The notes: generated by a model from the sequence alone, not told the origin. A stretch of 64,000 nt of DNA from Sciurus carolinensis (GCF_902686445.1 NC_062222.1:131695035-131759034), one strand, 5' to 3'; shown: positions 34,977-45,969, counted from the stretch's first letter. Program-made: numbers and translations.

Positions 34977-35175
34977 CCTTGCTGCCTGGTGGGTAACCAC
35001 CGCTCACCACGGACCTGGAAACTCCTGTGGAGGGGAGAGGCCACAGCGTTGCTCCTAGGGGAAGGTCTCTGAGAGACGTTCCTCAGCCCCAGGCTGCACG
35101 GTCTGTGGAGCCCTGTCCCAGGACTGGACTAAATTCTCAGAGAGTCACCTGTTTCTGCATCCCTGGGGGACCGGT
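34977..35175 (+). mobile_element. ERV 5' leader remnant
   Basis: About 200 bases follow the primer binding site before a second copy of the U5 end starts. The region is GC-rich and has a splice-donor-like tggtgggtaacc at 34987-34998. It should be the start of the untranslated leader. All coding regions of the provirus are missing. Confidence 0.65.
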
Positions 35176-35235
35176 ACTCTCAAATTTGAACTTCTCAGTG
35201 GTGATCGGTCTGTTCTTAAGTTGCGACCCATAACA
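35176..35235 (+). mobile_element. Second, truncated LTR end (U5 fragment)
   Basis: Sixty bases from actctcaaatttgaacttct to gacccataaca repeat the LTR end at 34897-34956 with only a few differences. It appears to be the right-hand end of the 3' LTR, fused to the leader by a large internal deletion. The expected 4-5 base target duplication is not visible between the left flank (…tgagaa) and the right flank (atttc…). Confidence 0.8.
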
Positions 35236-36595
35236 ATTTCAAATGGTCCTGAGGGTCCCCCGAAGCAGGTCCTTCTTGTGCACCTGGGGTCTGTGCTCCT
35301 GGTGTTGAGTGACTCCAGCTGTGCTCTGCCACACTGAAATTCTGAAGCAATAGGCTGCCTGGGCTGTGCCAGTCTCCAGTACCCCCAGCGGCCTGCACCA
35401 AGGCTGTGACCCTGGGTGCAAGCACACCAGGTCTACTCGGTGCCCTGGCTGCTGGCTTCAAGGCTGCAGAAGCTGCTCACTCTCCTAACTTGCATTGGCT
35501 CTTTTGCTGCAGCAGTGTTACTACAAATCAGGTGTGAGCCCAGAACCTGGGACCGTGTGATGGAACTGTCCCCAGGCTCACCTACTGAGGCCAACACAGG
35601 CTTTTCTGGTCAGAGGAGCACAAGGCAGCATGCTCTCCCGGGGCTAGTCTTCCCTGCCAGGACGCTCTTATTTCTCTCCCTTATTAAATGCATCCTTTGG
35701 GGGCCCACTGTTTTCCCATTACTGCCAGCTGTGAATAAAGCTCAGGGTGGGTAAGCGCAGACTCAGACTCGGATTCCACCCCCTTATCCTGAAGAGAACA
35801 ACACTGGGCTTCAGCTTCGGTCACTCATCTGCTCATTTTTCTCTTGAGATGAGGCTAGCCCCAAATTATTTCCATGTTTCAAATCGCAAGATCTTCATTT
35901 TATCCCTCCAATGAGACTATGTCCACTCATCTTGGTATTTTATCTTAAAAAAATCTTGCTCTGCTTTTAAATAGGTTTACATGCATGTATTAACATGATC
36001 ATTTCCCAACTTTCCCAGGGGATATTTCTGAAGCTGGAGAATTTAATTGAGTTTGGAGTCTTACTGGAATAACTAAAAGAACAGCCACTGAAGGGTAATG
36101 TGATCCATTTATTGTTCCACTAGAGTCCTCTGCATACTATTCTAACAAACTCCTCAGGTGGCGAAGAAGCCAAAGCCAGTTTTTACAACACTGGGACTCA
36201 CGGAGGGGGATGGGCAGGCGCTGTGCTCATGGAAGAAGGATTTCCTCCTCTGACTTGGCTTAAACTTGTATTATGGTCAAAAGTGGGGAAAGAACTTAGG
36301 GTGAATTTAGCAGATCTGTTAGTGAAAGAACCCTTAAAGAGAAGCCCATCCAAACTTCATCACATGAGAAGGGAACTTCTCAGACGGGTGAGTGTCTGCT
36401 TCCGTGAGAGCCCAGTACCTCTTAGTCCTCTAACTCTGTGCGGGTCTTTCTGATTCATGCCCCCAGACTCTTTATTAATGGCTGTTACATGGCATTTACT
36501 TTTCCAGGGTCTGACATTTTAACATGTTTAGGAGAACCAACACATATTGATTTTAGAAAGTGCTGGATTTGCCTGGGACATCTCCATACGTGTGT
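35236..36595. other. Unassigned stretch after the ERV, with an isolated AATAAA at 35734
   Basis: Bases 35240-35760 look like neither unique intergenic DNA nor a repeat that I can name. They end in tgtgaataaagctcagggtg, which resembles the polyadenylation region of an LTR, so a second unrelated LTR is possible. From 35760 to 36595 nothing is recognisable. The 76-codon frame at 36223 has no known relatives. Confidence 0.35.
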
Positions 36596-36599
36596 GGAA

Positions 36600-37015
36600 C
36601 TGTACTTTCAGGTCTTCTTCTCCTTCTCCCCTTCTCCTTCTCTTTAGCTTCCATATGTGAGAGAGAACATGGGGTACCTGTCAACCTGATGACCTCCAGG
36701 GCCATCGCTCCTGCAAATGGCACAGTTTCACCCTCCTTCATGCTGAATAATACTCCATTGTGTATTTATGCTGTATTTTCTTTATCTGTTCATCTGCTGA
36801 TGGGCACCTAGGCCGATTCCACAGCTTGGCTTTTGTGAGTAGTGCAGCAATAACTGTGGGGGTGCAATTGCCTTTTATGTCTGCTTACTTTATTTGCTTC
36901 ACGTAGAAACCCAGGACTGGTACAGCTGGATCACGTAGTAATTCTATTTTTAGTTTTTGGGGGAACCTCCATACTGATTTCCACAGTGGAAATTTACATT
37001 TCCACCAAAGTGTCA
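36600..37015 (-). repeat. Old L1M fragment, antisense
   Basis: A pyrimidine run (tctccttctccccttctcct) leads into reverse-complement L1 phrases: gctgaataatactccattgt, gtatttatgctgtattttct, ttatctgttcatctgctgat, gggcacctaggccgattcca, and ggaacctccatactgatttc. There is no surviving frame. Confidence 0.8.
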
Positions 37016-39100
37016 ATAAATGGTCAGAACCAAATGGAGTATTTTCATGGCAAAATCAGCTCTACTCTAATACCACCCAGGAATCTTGATGGGGAGGGAC
37101 TCTTAACCTAGAAGGGTTTTGGCTTCTGATCTTATATGCAACGAGCTCTTGAAGATCGATGCATTATTTCATGTGTGGTAGGTCTGTGCATCTTCTTTAG
37201 GAAGAGGATCTGTTTATCCTGGACAGTCCTTGTCGAGCAAGACAAACCTTGAGACTATTACTGATTTATTGGCTTATTTTCCAGGCACTCATTCTCAGAA
37301 CCCTAAAAAATTCCATAGTCCTTCACTCTGGCTATGTTGTTCCTCTCTCTTTTTGCCTCCCAACACATTTTGCCTCTGACTAAATTCTGATTTTTTTTTT
37401 TTTAACTTTGTGGACATAAAGGCCACCAAGGATGACTCCATAAACTGCAGCTTGGGACCACCCAGTGGTAAAAAGATGGTCCTCCAGCCCCTGCAGAGGT
37501 CACATAGGTAGCTCCATCATTCATTGGGACTAGGGTGTGGAGCCATTCTGGCCGATCTACCAGGGACACCTCTGCTCCCCGTCCCTAAACACTCTCAGTG
37601 ACAGTTTTACAGAAACACATGGAGCAGGTGAGCAGTTCCCCAAAGGCACCAGGAGAAGGGAGGTTGGGAAAGCACACGGAGCAAAGAAAGCCAGAGCACA
37701 CAGGCCACTGTAGGGCCCGTTGCCAGATTCTCAAAAGATGGGTGAGCAGAAAGGATAAGAAAGGTGTTCCGAGCAGCAAGGCCCGTGTTATGCATCTCCT
37801 GGAAGGGACACTAAACGCTATCCTGGCCTGACTCAGGAAGGTAGAACACTTTTTTTTTTTTACACAGGAGCACATTTTTTTCCTTCATTCACACAAGTGT
37901 GCTTTGAATACACGCTGCAACATGAGAGTACGATTTCAGTGTTTTATTTGGAGACACACTGTGAAGTGTGTTCACTTCACTGGAGGACTTCTATCTATCT
38001 TCCTGTAGGACATTGGTAAGAGTCAGAGGAAATAAAATAGAATAAAAGCTATAGCTCTTGACTTGGAGCCCAGAACTGAGCATCTGGGCCTACTACCCTG
38101 ACGGAGGCCGTGGAAGGGATTCCTCTGTGGCGTAAGTGGTATTGGCTAGTGTTTCGGTCGGCTCCCTGCGGGAGAGCGGGCGGCCTTGTCAGCACCATCC
38201 CTACCCCTGCAGAATGAAGACACCACGTTCTTCCCTAAATCCCAGGGGCTGGAGCCTGGAAATGACATTTCCCACTATCCCTTGCAGGAAGTTTCCTGAT
38301 TAGATTTTGTCCAGACAGCCACTAAATTACAATTTAGAAGGCAAGCCGAGGCAGAATCAGCCTCTTCTGGCAACAGTGGGCAGATGCGTGGGTTTTCAGA
38401 AGTGTTAGGCTTTGCAGCGACTGGCAGGTGCTGTCCCCAGGTGACCTGACCAATGCTGCTGGCCGTTGTTAGCAGGGTTCCTTCTGTGACTTCTTTGGCT
38501 TCTTGATCCTCTAAAAGCTTCTGGTGAATCTGACAGCTGAGGGACACTCTCCCATGATTTTGTCAGTTCCTAGCCTATGTCCCTTCCTGTGTGAAACACC
38601 TGGAGTGTATTCTTCTGTCGTACACCTGTCTCTGACTAGTAAGAGTAACCCCTGCAGACATGTCTATGAGTGAAGGAGAATGTGAGAAATTGCTCTCTCC
38701 CAAAAGACAAAGCACGAAAGTGGGCTTTCAGAGAATAGAACCCGCCATCAGCATTGCTTTTGACAAGGCAGGTATTTGGGCACAGGGAGACTACGGGAAT
38801 TTCTGGGCAGTCACTATGTTATTTGAAAAAAGCATATTTAATATTATGACATAATTTTTAAAATTTGGAATGCTGAAAATAAAACAACTCAAGTAAATAT
38901 TTTGTTGATTGAGTTCCTGAAAGTACTGCTCAGCATCTTGGTTGGTGGTGATACTCAGAAGACGGAGTGACTCTCCGTGGAGGAGAAAGGGCTGATGGGA
39001 ACTTTGGCCTCTCCACTGGGCGTGGGCTGCTCCCTTGCTTGCCTCCTTTAGGCCTGTGGCCCTCACGGGGCCCTCCTGGAATGCTGTACCCGCCACGCTC
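37016..39100. other. Intergenic stretch, no gene seen
   Basis: No exon-like or RNA-gene signal is evident. Poly-T runs occur at about 37390-37404 and 37849-37861. All frames are below 100 codons. A G- and C-richer part begins near 38940. Confidence 0.5.
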
Positions 39101-39104
39101 ACCT

Positions 39105-39300
39105 CGGCTTCTTCCCTCCATGGTCCTCAGCACTGCTGGCTCACTGTGGACGTTACCATCCCACTTTTACTGTCCCCCTCTCTCCACTGGACCCTGTGAA
39201 GGTGAGGACTTTGTGGCCCATGTTCACTGCTGTATCCTCAGCGACCAAACTGTCCTGGGCACCCCAAAAGGCACCAGATAGATAACGTGTTGAACGACGG
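39105..39300 (+). repeat. L2 3' end fragment
   Basis: Phrases actggaccctgtgaaggtga, ggcccatgttcactgctgta, tcctcagcgaccaaactgtc, ctgggcaccccaaaaggcac and gataacgtgttgaacgac follow the order of the L2 3' end ('gagggcagggactttg, ttcactgctgtatccccagc, ctgggcacatag, ttgttgaatga'). Confidence 0.6.
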
Positions 39301-39358
39301 AACCCCATGGCATAGACATGACCTCAGTCAATAGATGGTTTTCTTCCTCCTTCTTATG

Positions 39359-39679
39359 TACAATTGTCCCTGAGTATCCATGGGGGACTGGTTCTGGAAC
39401 CCCTGCAGATATCAAAGTACAGGGATGCTCCATAACTTATAAGGAATGGTGTTGTATTTGCATATAACTTATGTACAACTCATTAAATCATCTCTGTGTT
39501 TCTTGTAAACATCTAGTGCGATGTAAATGCTATGTGCATAGTCATTACACTGTTTAGGGAGTAACAACAGGAAAAATGTCTGTGTATGTTCTATTCAACA
39601 CATTGCTTTCTCATACCCTCAATCCGTAGTTGGTTGAATCCATGAACATGGAATCCACAGACACAGGTGGTCAACTGTA
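39359..39679 (-). mobile_element. MER2-like (Tigger/pogo) DNA-transposon relic with TA target site
   Basis: The terminal inverted repeats are visible: caattgtccctgagtatcca at the left and the reverse of tggtcaactg at the right, bracketed by TA on both sides (39359-39360 and 39678-39679), as expected for pogo-like elements. Internal phrases (gatgctccataacttataag, ttgtatttgcatataactta, ctcattaaatcatctctgtg, gttggttgaatccatgaaca) are diverged versions of the MER2 body. It is nonautonomous and about 320 bases, near full length. Confidence 0.8.
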
Positions 39680-40985
39680 TATGTGTTTGACATAGTACTA
39701 CATAGAGGGATCTCGTATTTTTATTATTTGAGTTTTTATTTTTTCTCACTCAGCTGAAAAGAGCGCACCACAACGGGAAAGAAAATGAAGGTGCCGACGT
39801 ACTTTTCGAGTACTTGTCACGTGTAGGGGACAGGAAGTATCCTGCACCTGGTTCATCTTCTGGCCCTGCTTGTCAGGCTGGGGACTGAGAAAAGAAAGGT
39901 GAAATAATAAAGATGATAGACCATGATTGCTGAAATGTCCAAAAAATGACCTGTAATGAAGCAAAGGCAGGTGGGTAGTGGACGTGCCTCTTCATGCAGG
40001 AGACAGCGAACTAGCTTCCCCAGGTTACGGGGAGGCCACAGGGCCTGGCTGAGCAGGAGCACCCTGCATCCGGAAAGGAAGAGGTAAAAAGTGTCACCAA
40101 GAAGACAGGCTCTGTCCCACGGCCCAGAGGTCATGTTCCAAATAACGGTGTGCCTGCCCCCAGGCACACAGGGAACACCAGCGGACACTCTCTGACTGAG
40201 CTGGGAGGCATGTAGGAGGCAGAGGCACCTGTGGAGGCTGACAGTCCTGCGAGCTCTCTGTGACTGTGGACGCTGCTTTGCCCTCCGGCCGGGGTGGCCT
40301 GTGAATCCACAGACCCCCCTCTGCTGCTGCTTCTCCTGCCGGGACTGCAGATGCCATTCTGCTGGCCCTCCCGCGGCCAGCCTGTGCTGCGGGCGACTTT
40401 TAGCATGGCTGCTGCTGCTGCTACTGGTGGGGACGCATCACAACAATTAGGAGCTTGGCTCTTTTCAGAGGCCTTTGTTCAAGAGGTGTTGTTTGGCTCC
40501 CATTCAGTGGTAATTACAAATCGTAATTGAGAATCCAAATTCTTATGGAAACACTCGTTGAAACAATAATCCAAACAAACGACCCAGAACATCCACAGGA
40601 TGTCCACAGGACCTTCCACGCCGCGCAAGGTGGCAGGCAACAGCCCCTTAAGGCTGCTGAGCTCTTGAACTAAGCAAATGGTGGAAAAACAGAATTTTAG
40701 TGGTAACTTAATTTTAATTATTTTTTTGAATTAAAATTTGAGTAGCCACAAGTGGTGGTGCGGATGTAGAATATATATATATATATTTTTAAGATTATTA
40801 ATTCAAAGCCACCGCAAAGGCTAAGAGAGAGGTCAGTCCTGGAGAGCAACTGGCTGCAGCCTCAGCACCTCTGCACTCACCACCTCGTGACCTCCTTGGT
40901 GGGCCCTTGATCTCAGGAGGGAAAGCATTTGCCTTTCCCTGGTAGGGGACAGAGCTCTTTGTATTTAAGAAACTGGCCACAGGAC
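39680..40985. other. Intergenic stretch with possible conserved noncoding block
   Basis: Nothing gene-like. Bases 40380-40600 stand out by a cluster of homeodomain-type AT motifs in otherwise mixed sequence (acaattag at 40443, gtaattac at 40510-40517, gtaatt at 40523-40528, gaaacaataatcc at 40560). A perfect (AT)8 run lies at about 40771-40786. Chance frames of up to 143 codons in all orientations overlap one another. Confidence 0.4.
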
Positions 40986-40994
40986 ATAGAAATC

Positions 40995-41288
40995 ACCATG
41001 AGTCAGGATTCTTCAGAGAAATAGATCGATTGATCCATGTATCTATGTATCCATCTATCTACATATCTATCTCTATCATCTATCTTTATCTCTCTCTGTC
41101 TATAACATGGAGACTGCTTATGAGGAGTTGGCTCACATGATTGTGAAGACTGAGAAGTCCCACAATCTGCCATCTGCAAGCTGGAGACCCAGGACAGCCA
41201 TTGGTGTAATTCAATCTGACATCAAAGGCCTGAGAGTTGGGGGAGCTGATTGTGCCAATTCTGGCCCAAGGGTAGAAGTCTGATGTTG
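40995..41288 (+). repeat. Left part of an ancient L1M-type 3'UTR-like repeat, split by a younger L1
   Basis: Phrases aggattcttcagagaaatag, aggagttggctcacatgatt, gtgaagactgagaagtccca, agctggagacccaggacagc and gggtagaagtctgatgttg follow the same family as 26449-26915. The sequence resumes at 43213 on the far side of the L1 inserted at 41289. Confidence 0.75.
41026..41101. repeat. Degenerate (ATCT)n microsatellite
   Basis: Repeating atct, atcc and atgt tetranucleotides continue into tctctctgtcta. It lies inside the left part of the old repeat that begins near 40995, where the consensus has a TATA/GAGA-rich patch. Confidence 0.85.
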
Positions 41289-43199
41289 TTTGATGAATTC
41301 TGCAAAGTAGCAGCATATAAAATCAACACCCATAAATCAAACGCATTCCTATACATCAGTGATAAATCCATTGAAAGAGAAATTAGGAAACCTACCCCAT
41401 TCGCAACAACCTCAAAAAAAAAGGGAATTAATCTAACAAAAGGGGTGAAAGACCTCTACAAAGAAAACTACAGAACACTAAAGAAAGAAATTGAAGAAGA
41501 CCTTGGAAGATGGAACCATCTCCCTTGTTCTTGAATAGGCAGAATTAATATGTCAAAATGGTCATTCTACCAAAAGTGTTATACAGATTCAATGCAATTC
41601 CAGTTAAAATACCGATGACATTCTACATAGAACTATAAAAAGCAATCATGGAAATCATTTGGAAAAATAAGAGACCCGGAATGGCCAAAGCAATCCTCAG
41701 TGAAAAAGTGAAGCAGGAGGCTTCACAATTTCAGACCTTAAACTATAGTGAAACATAGTAACCAAAATGGCATGGTATTGGCACCAAAACAAACAGGTAG
41801 ACCAATGGTACAGAATAGAGGACACAGAGACAAACCCACATGAATACAGTTATCTCATACTAGACAAAGGTGCCAAAAGCATTCACTGGAGGAAAGACAG
41901 CCTGTTCAACAAATGATGCTGGGAAAAAATGGAAAAGCACACAGAACAAAATGAAATCAGACCCCTATCTCTCACCCTGCCCAAAACTCAACTTGAAGTG
42001 GATCAAAGACTTAGGCACTGAACAGAGACCCTGCACCTAATAAAGAAAATGTAAGCCCAAATTTCCACCATGTCCGTTTAGGACTTGACCTCCTTAGCAA
42101 GACTCTGAAAGCACAGAAGCAAAATCAAGAATCAATAAACGGGATGAATTCTAGCAAAAAACTTCTCAGCAAAGGAAACAATCAATAACATGAAGAGAGA
42201 GTCTGCAGAATGGGAGAAAATCTTTACCACATGCACCTCAGATAGAGCATTAATCTCCAGGATCTATAAAGAGCTCAAAAAACTTAACACCAAAAAAACA
42301 AATAACCCAGTGAATAAATGGCTAAGGAACTGAAGAGACACTTCACAGAAGAAGAAATATAATTTATCAACAAATATATGAAAAAATTTTCAACAACTCT
42401 AGCAATTAGAAAAATGCAAATCAAAGTTATTCTAAAATTTTATCTCACTCCAGTCAGAATGGCAATTACCAATAATACAAGCAACAATAAATGTTGGTGA
42501 GGATGTGGGGAAAAGGTACATTCATGCATCTCTGGTGGGAATGCAAATTGGTGCAAGCACTCTGGGAAGCAGTATGGAGATTCCTCAGAAAACTTGCAAT
42601 GGAACCAACTTTTGACCCAGTTATTCCACTCCTTGGTTTATTCCCAAAGGACTTAAAATCAGCATACTACAGTGACACAGTCACATCAATGTTTATAGCA
42701 GCTCAATTCACAACAGCCAAACTACAGAACCAGCCTAGGTGCTCAGATGATTGGATAAAAAATAAAATAAAATGTAGTATACATACATAATGGAATATTA
42801 CTTAGCCTTAAAGAAGAATGAAATCATGGCATTTGCAAGTAAATGGATGGAACAGGAGAATATCATGCTAAGAGAAATAAGACAATCCCCCAAAACCAAA
42901 GGCCAAATGTTTCCTCTGATATATGGATGCTAATTCATGATAAGGGGGTGGGATCTAGGGAGGAATAGAGGTACTCTGGGTTAGACAGAGGGAGTGAAGG
43001 GAAGGGAGGGGAAACAGGGTTTGGAAGGATAATAGAATGAATTGGACATTATTACCCTATGTGCATATGTAATTACATGTCAGATGTGGTTCTACATCAT
43101 GTACAACAGGAAGAGTGAGACGTCGTACCCTATTTAGGTATGATGTGTCAAAATGCCGTCTACTATCAAGTATGACTGATTAGAACAACAGCAACAAAA
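41289..43199 (+). mobile_element. 5'-truncated L1 retrotransposon, sense, with exact target-site duplication
   Basis: This is about 1.9 kb of the 3' part of L1: distal ORF2 with reverse-transcriptase C-terminal and Cys-rich regions, 3'UTR (aaggggtgggatctagggag, ggagtgaagggaagggaggg) and an A-rich tail (aacaacagcaacaaaaa). A 13-base direct repeat, aagtctgatgttg, flanks it at 41276-41288 and 43200-43212, identical on both sides. It inserted into an older repeat. The reading frame has many stops and small indels, so it is inactive. It is more eroded than the antisense L1 at 23.8 kb. Confidence 0.95.
41295..42830 (+). pseudogene. Decayed L1 ORF2 3' part
   Basis: Two short stretches remain in frame. 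One at 41295-41534 includes AAYKINTHKSNAFLYISDKS and DLYKENYRTLKKEIEEDLGR, typical of the ORF2p region after the reverse-transcriptase core. One at 42491-42790 includes [40 protein letters not shown] and IAAQFTTAKLQNQPR, corresponding to the Cys-rich C-terminus (one Cys lost compared with the 23.8 kb copy). Frameshifts and stops separate them. Confidence 0.9.
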
Positions 43200-43212
43200 A
43201 AGTCTGATGTTG

Positions 43213-43392
43213 CGGTTCAGCCAGGCAGGCGGGAAGGAAAAGGGGCAAATTCCTCCTTCCCCTGCCTTTTTCCTGTCCAGGCCCTTAGCAGGTTAGATGA
43301 TGCCTGCCTACATGGGGGAAGGTGATTGACTGAGTCCACTGATTCAAATACCAATCTCGTTCAGAAACACCCAAAATAATGTTTGACCTGGG
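43213..43392 (+). repeat. Right part of the ancient repeat split by the L1
   Basis: It resumes with cggttcagccaggcaggcgg, passes ttcctgtccaggcccttagc, gcctgcctacatgggggaag, gagtccactgattcaaatac and ends near aaacacccaaaataatgttt. It joins cleanly onto 41288 once the L1 and one copy of its target duplication are removed. Confidence 0.75.
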
Positions 43393-44379
43393 CCCCCTCG
43401 GAGCTGTGGAAGCGGTGCAGGTGATTAGCCATCCACCAGTCCTCTGGTGTTGCCAGCAGGAGAGGCCCAGGGTCCACAGCGACGGAGGCCAGGCCCTGGG
43501 TGGCCATTCATGCTGGGAAAGGCCTGCGGGGGCCACCAGCTGGCTGGTCACCCTCTGACCTCACCTCATCCTTACTGCCTATAGCTTCTTAAGTTTCTTG
43601 GTGGTAGTTAGTGTCCCTAAGAAGACAGGGAAGCACACGGACCGCCACTTTGGGCAGGCGTCCCTCGTGTTTCACTGTCTGTCCTCTTAATAATGTTTAA
43701 TCCAACTTCACATGAGCAGTGTTTTTATCCGTGTTTTACACGCAACTTAGCGGAGTCACTCTTCTCTGGTCTCGCAGCTGAATGGGACCCTTGACCTTGA
43801 ACTGAGGATTCTGGTTTCCAAGGCAAAGCTCTTCACTGCACCGGAATTAGACAGAAAAGAACAAGGAATGTAGTTTGAGGCACGTGCGTGGACGTGCAAG
43901 GTCCTCTTCTGAAGTGACAAAGTTACCAACAAGGGAGAGTCCCCAGAGAAAATGGCCGCTTGGCTTCACTTCTGTTTGGTGAAGTGTGTATTTAAAGCGG
44001 AAGCCCCCTGCAGAGTCCAGTCCTCTTCAGAGCTTCATCAGAAGGTACTTGCTTCTGAGGATGTTGTCTGCAGGCGAACCCTGTGCCGGTCAGTCTCCCC
44101 CAGGACGGGGAAGTCGCCAAGGTGTTTCCTGGATGACCTAAGTGAGCAGAGAGGGTCCTCATGGAGCCCCTGACAGAGCCCCAGTGGCGCCCTTTGCAGG
44201 TCCAATGACAGAGACGCAAACCAGGTCTCTGATTCCACTGGAGATAAGGAGACAGCAACAGGTGTCTTCCCACCGCCTGGCCCGAGGGATCGTGCGGGGC
44301 TTGTCACGAGAAGCAGAGGCATCCCAAGAGTGTCCCCTGCGAGGACAGGCCTCTGTCACCTGTCTCAGCACCTGGGGAC
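43393..44379. other. Intergenic stretch leading into a CpG-rich segment
   Basis: No gene-like pattern is accepted. GC and CpG content rise from about 43950 onward. Overlapping frames in several registers on both strands are the expected effect of high GC. Confidence 0.45.
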
Positions 44380-44890
44380 CCTCCGAAACCGGGGGTCCTC
44401 CCCTCCCCGGAGCTTCTCTGAAAGGGTCCTGGGTGGTGTTGGAAGTGCTCCGTCTCCGAGTTGCACGGGGGCCACTCAGATCCCACGGGAACCTTCTTCA
44501 CTTGCCAGGGAGCCCTGTTTGGCAGAGTGGGTGTGGCGGGTAAAGCCTGGGCTGCCGACCGGGCAGCCCTGATCCTCTCGCCAACACCCCTGCCGCGGGC
44601 GTTCCCCCGGGGAGTCCCGGCTCCCCTGCGGCACCGAGCTGGGCCGGCGCCGTTGCTTCCTCCTCGACCACTCTGTACCCGTGGCCGCGCAGATGGCAGA
44701 GTCCCCGCAGCTCAGAGTCTCTGTACAGCTCTCCACTGAGCCCTCGCACCGTAGGAGAGGCCTTCCCCGAGGCCCGGCCGACAGTGCCCCTGGCGGCCGC
44801 CCCCCCAGCCTCCCCCCCAGCCTCCCCGACAGCTAAACCGGCCATCACCTGCTGAACCTTTGCCTGTTCCTTGGCGTACCGCCCGTCTTC
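44380..44890. promoter_or_regulatory. CpG-island-like segment with C-run repeats
   Basis: In 44521-44880 I count roughly 29 CpG dinucleotides in 360 bases with GC near two thirds, which by hand satisfies the usual island criteria (observed/expected near 0.7-0.8). This contrasts with nearly CpG-free flanks. At 44787-44827 four runs of C (4, 7, 7, 4) separated by 5-9 bases include two tandem agcctccccccc units, so the minus strand could form a G-quadruplex. It has no TATA box and no recognisable coding exon. It could be the promoter of an unannotated noncoding transcript, an unmethylated enhancer, or a GC-biased patch. Confidence 0.6.
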
Positions 44891-45189
44891 CCAACTCGGT
44901 TGCTGGTCAGCGTGTCCACGGCATGCCCAGTATTCATTCCAGGTCTCCCCATCTCAACAAGGGTTTGTCCGGACTTAGTTCTCAAACATAGGAATCCAAG
45001 AGATCCTTCCAAATGTGATTTTTAAAACACAGAATATTGGTCAGATATGTGCACAGCCCTAGAATGGCTTCCTGTCTCTTAGAAGAGAAGGTGGTGTGCC
45101 AACCGTGATTTGCTTCTGCCTGGCTCAGCCTCCTCTCTGCCTCGTCTCTGATTCCCCATCCCCACCCCTCACCACCCCGCTCCCACCCT

Positions 45190-45545
45190 GGTTGACTTAT
45201 TTCTCTAACACAGCTTCCCAGAGTGAGGCCTCCTTTGCGTTCTTAAAACAGATCTAGGGATCCAGAGAGCTTTTACTTATGTGAGTAATGTGTATCGACT
45301 ATATTGAAAATTAAAACAGAGAAATTTAAAAAACACAAGGATACACAAGCACATGTACTTAGCTGGTCTTAATGTCATGTCATGTACCGCTGGAAAACTC
45401 CACAGAACTCTTATGAGAAAAGAAGAGTGGAAAAGGCAAGTAACATTTCAGTGTTATGAAGAAGTTTTGACCTGTTGGCTCCCTGAAAGAGTCTTTGGAA
45501 CCCCTAAGGGTCCCCAGATCACACTTTGAGAAAAACTGCTGTTGT
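45190..45545 (-). repeat. hAT/Charlie-like DNA element relic
   Basis: The segment ends with ggaacccctaagggtcccca, gatcacactttgagaaaaac, the reverse of a common hAT-Charlie terminal phrase. Its left end has cacagcttcccagagtgagg. Internal sequence is AT-rich without frame. Family-level naming is not possible by eye. Confidence 0.45.
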
Positions 45546-45565
45546 ATCTAAAATCTGTGTCTGTC

Positions 45566-45935
45566 TCAGGGCCTTTGCATAGGGTGTTCTCTGCCTGCGA
45601 TGCTCTTCCCCAAATCTTTTCATCTCCCTTCCCTCAGTGCTTTTGAGTCTGCTCTTTTCCTGTTTGACCTCTTGTTTAAATTGTAATTACTGCCCCACCG
45701 ACCACCATGTCCAAATTGTTCCTTACTCTGCTCTACTTTTCCCACAACATTTATCACCTCCTAATATTAAGTTATTACTTATTTACTCTAATATTATATA
45801 ATTTACTTAATTTCTGTTTGACTTTCCCTGTTAGAATATGAGTTTCATCATGGACTATTCATTCATTAATATAATCCCAGCATATAAGACGATGTCACAT
45901 ATTAGGTGCTCAACAAATATTTCTGGGAAGAAAGG
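45566..45935 (+). repeat. L2 LINE 3' end, sense
   Basis: Phrases tctcagggcctttgcatagg, gtgttctctgcctgcgatgc, tctttcccaaat-like region, ccacaacatttatcacctcc, gttagaatatgagtttcatc, atcccagcatataagacgat and ttaggtgctcaacaaatatt are in exact L2 3' order. Confidence 0.8.
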
Positions 45936-45969
45936 AAGAGGGAAAGAAAGAAAAGAGAAACTTGAGATT

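Noticed and set aside
44038..44894. Many overlapping frames on both strands in the CpG-rich region
   Set aside because: High GC lowers stop-codon frequency. The predicted proteins are Gly/Ala/Arg/Pro-rich artefacts with no domain.
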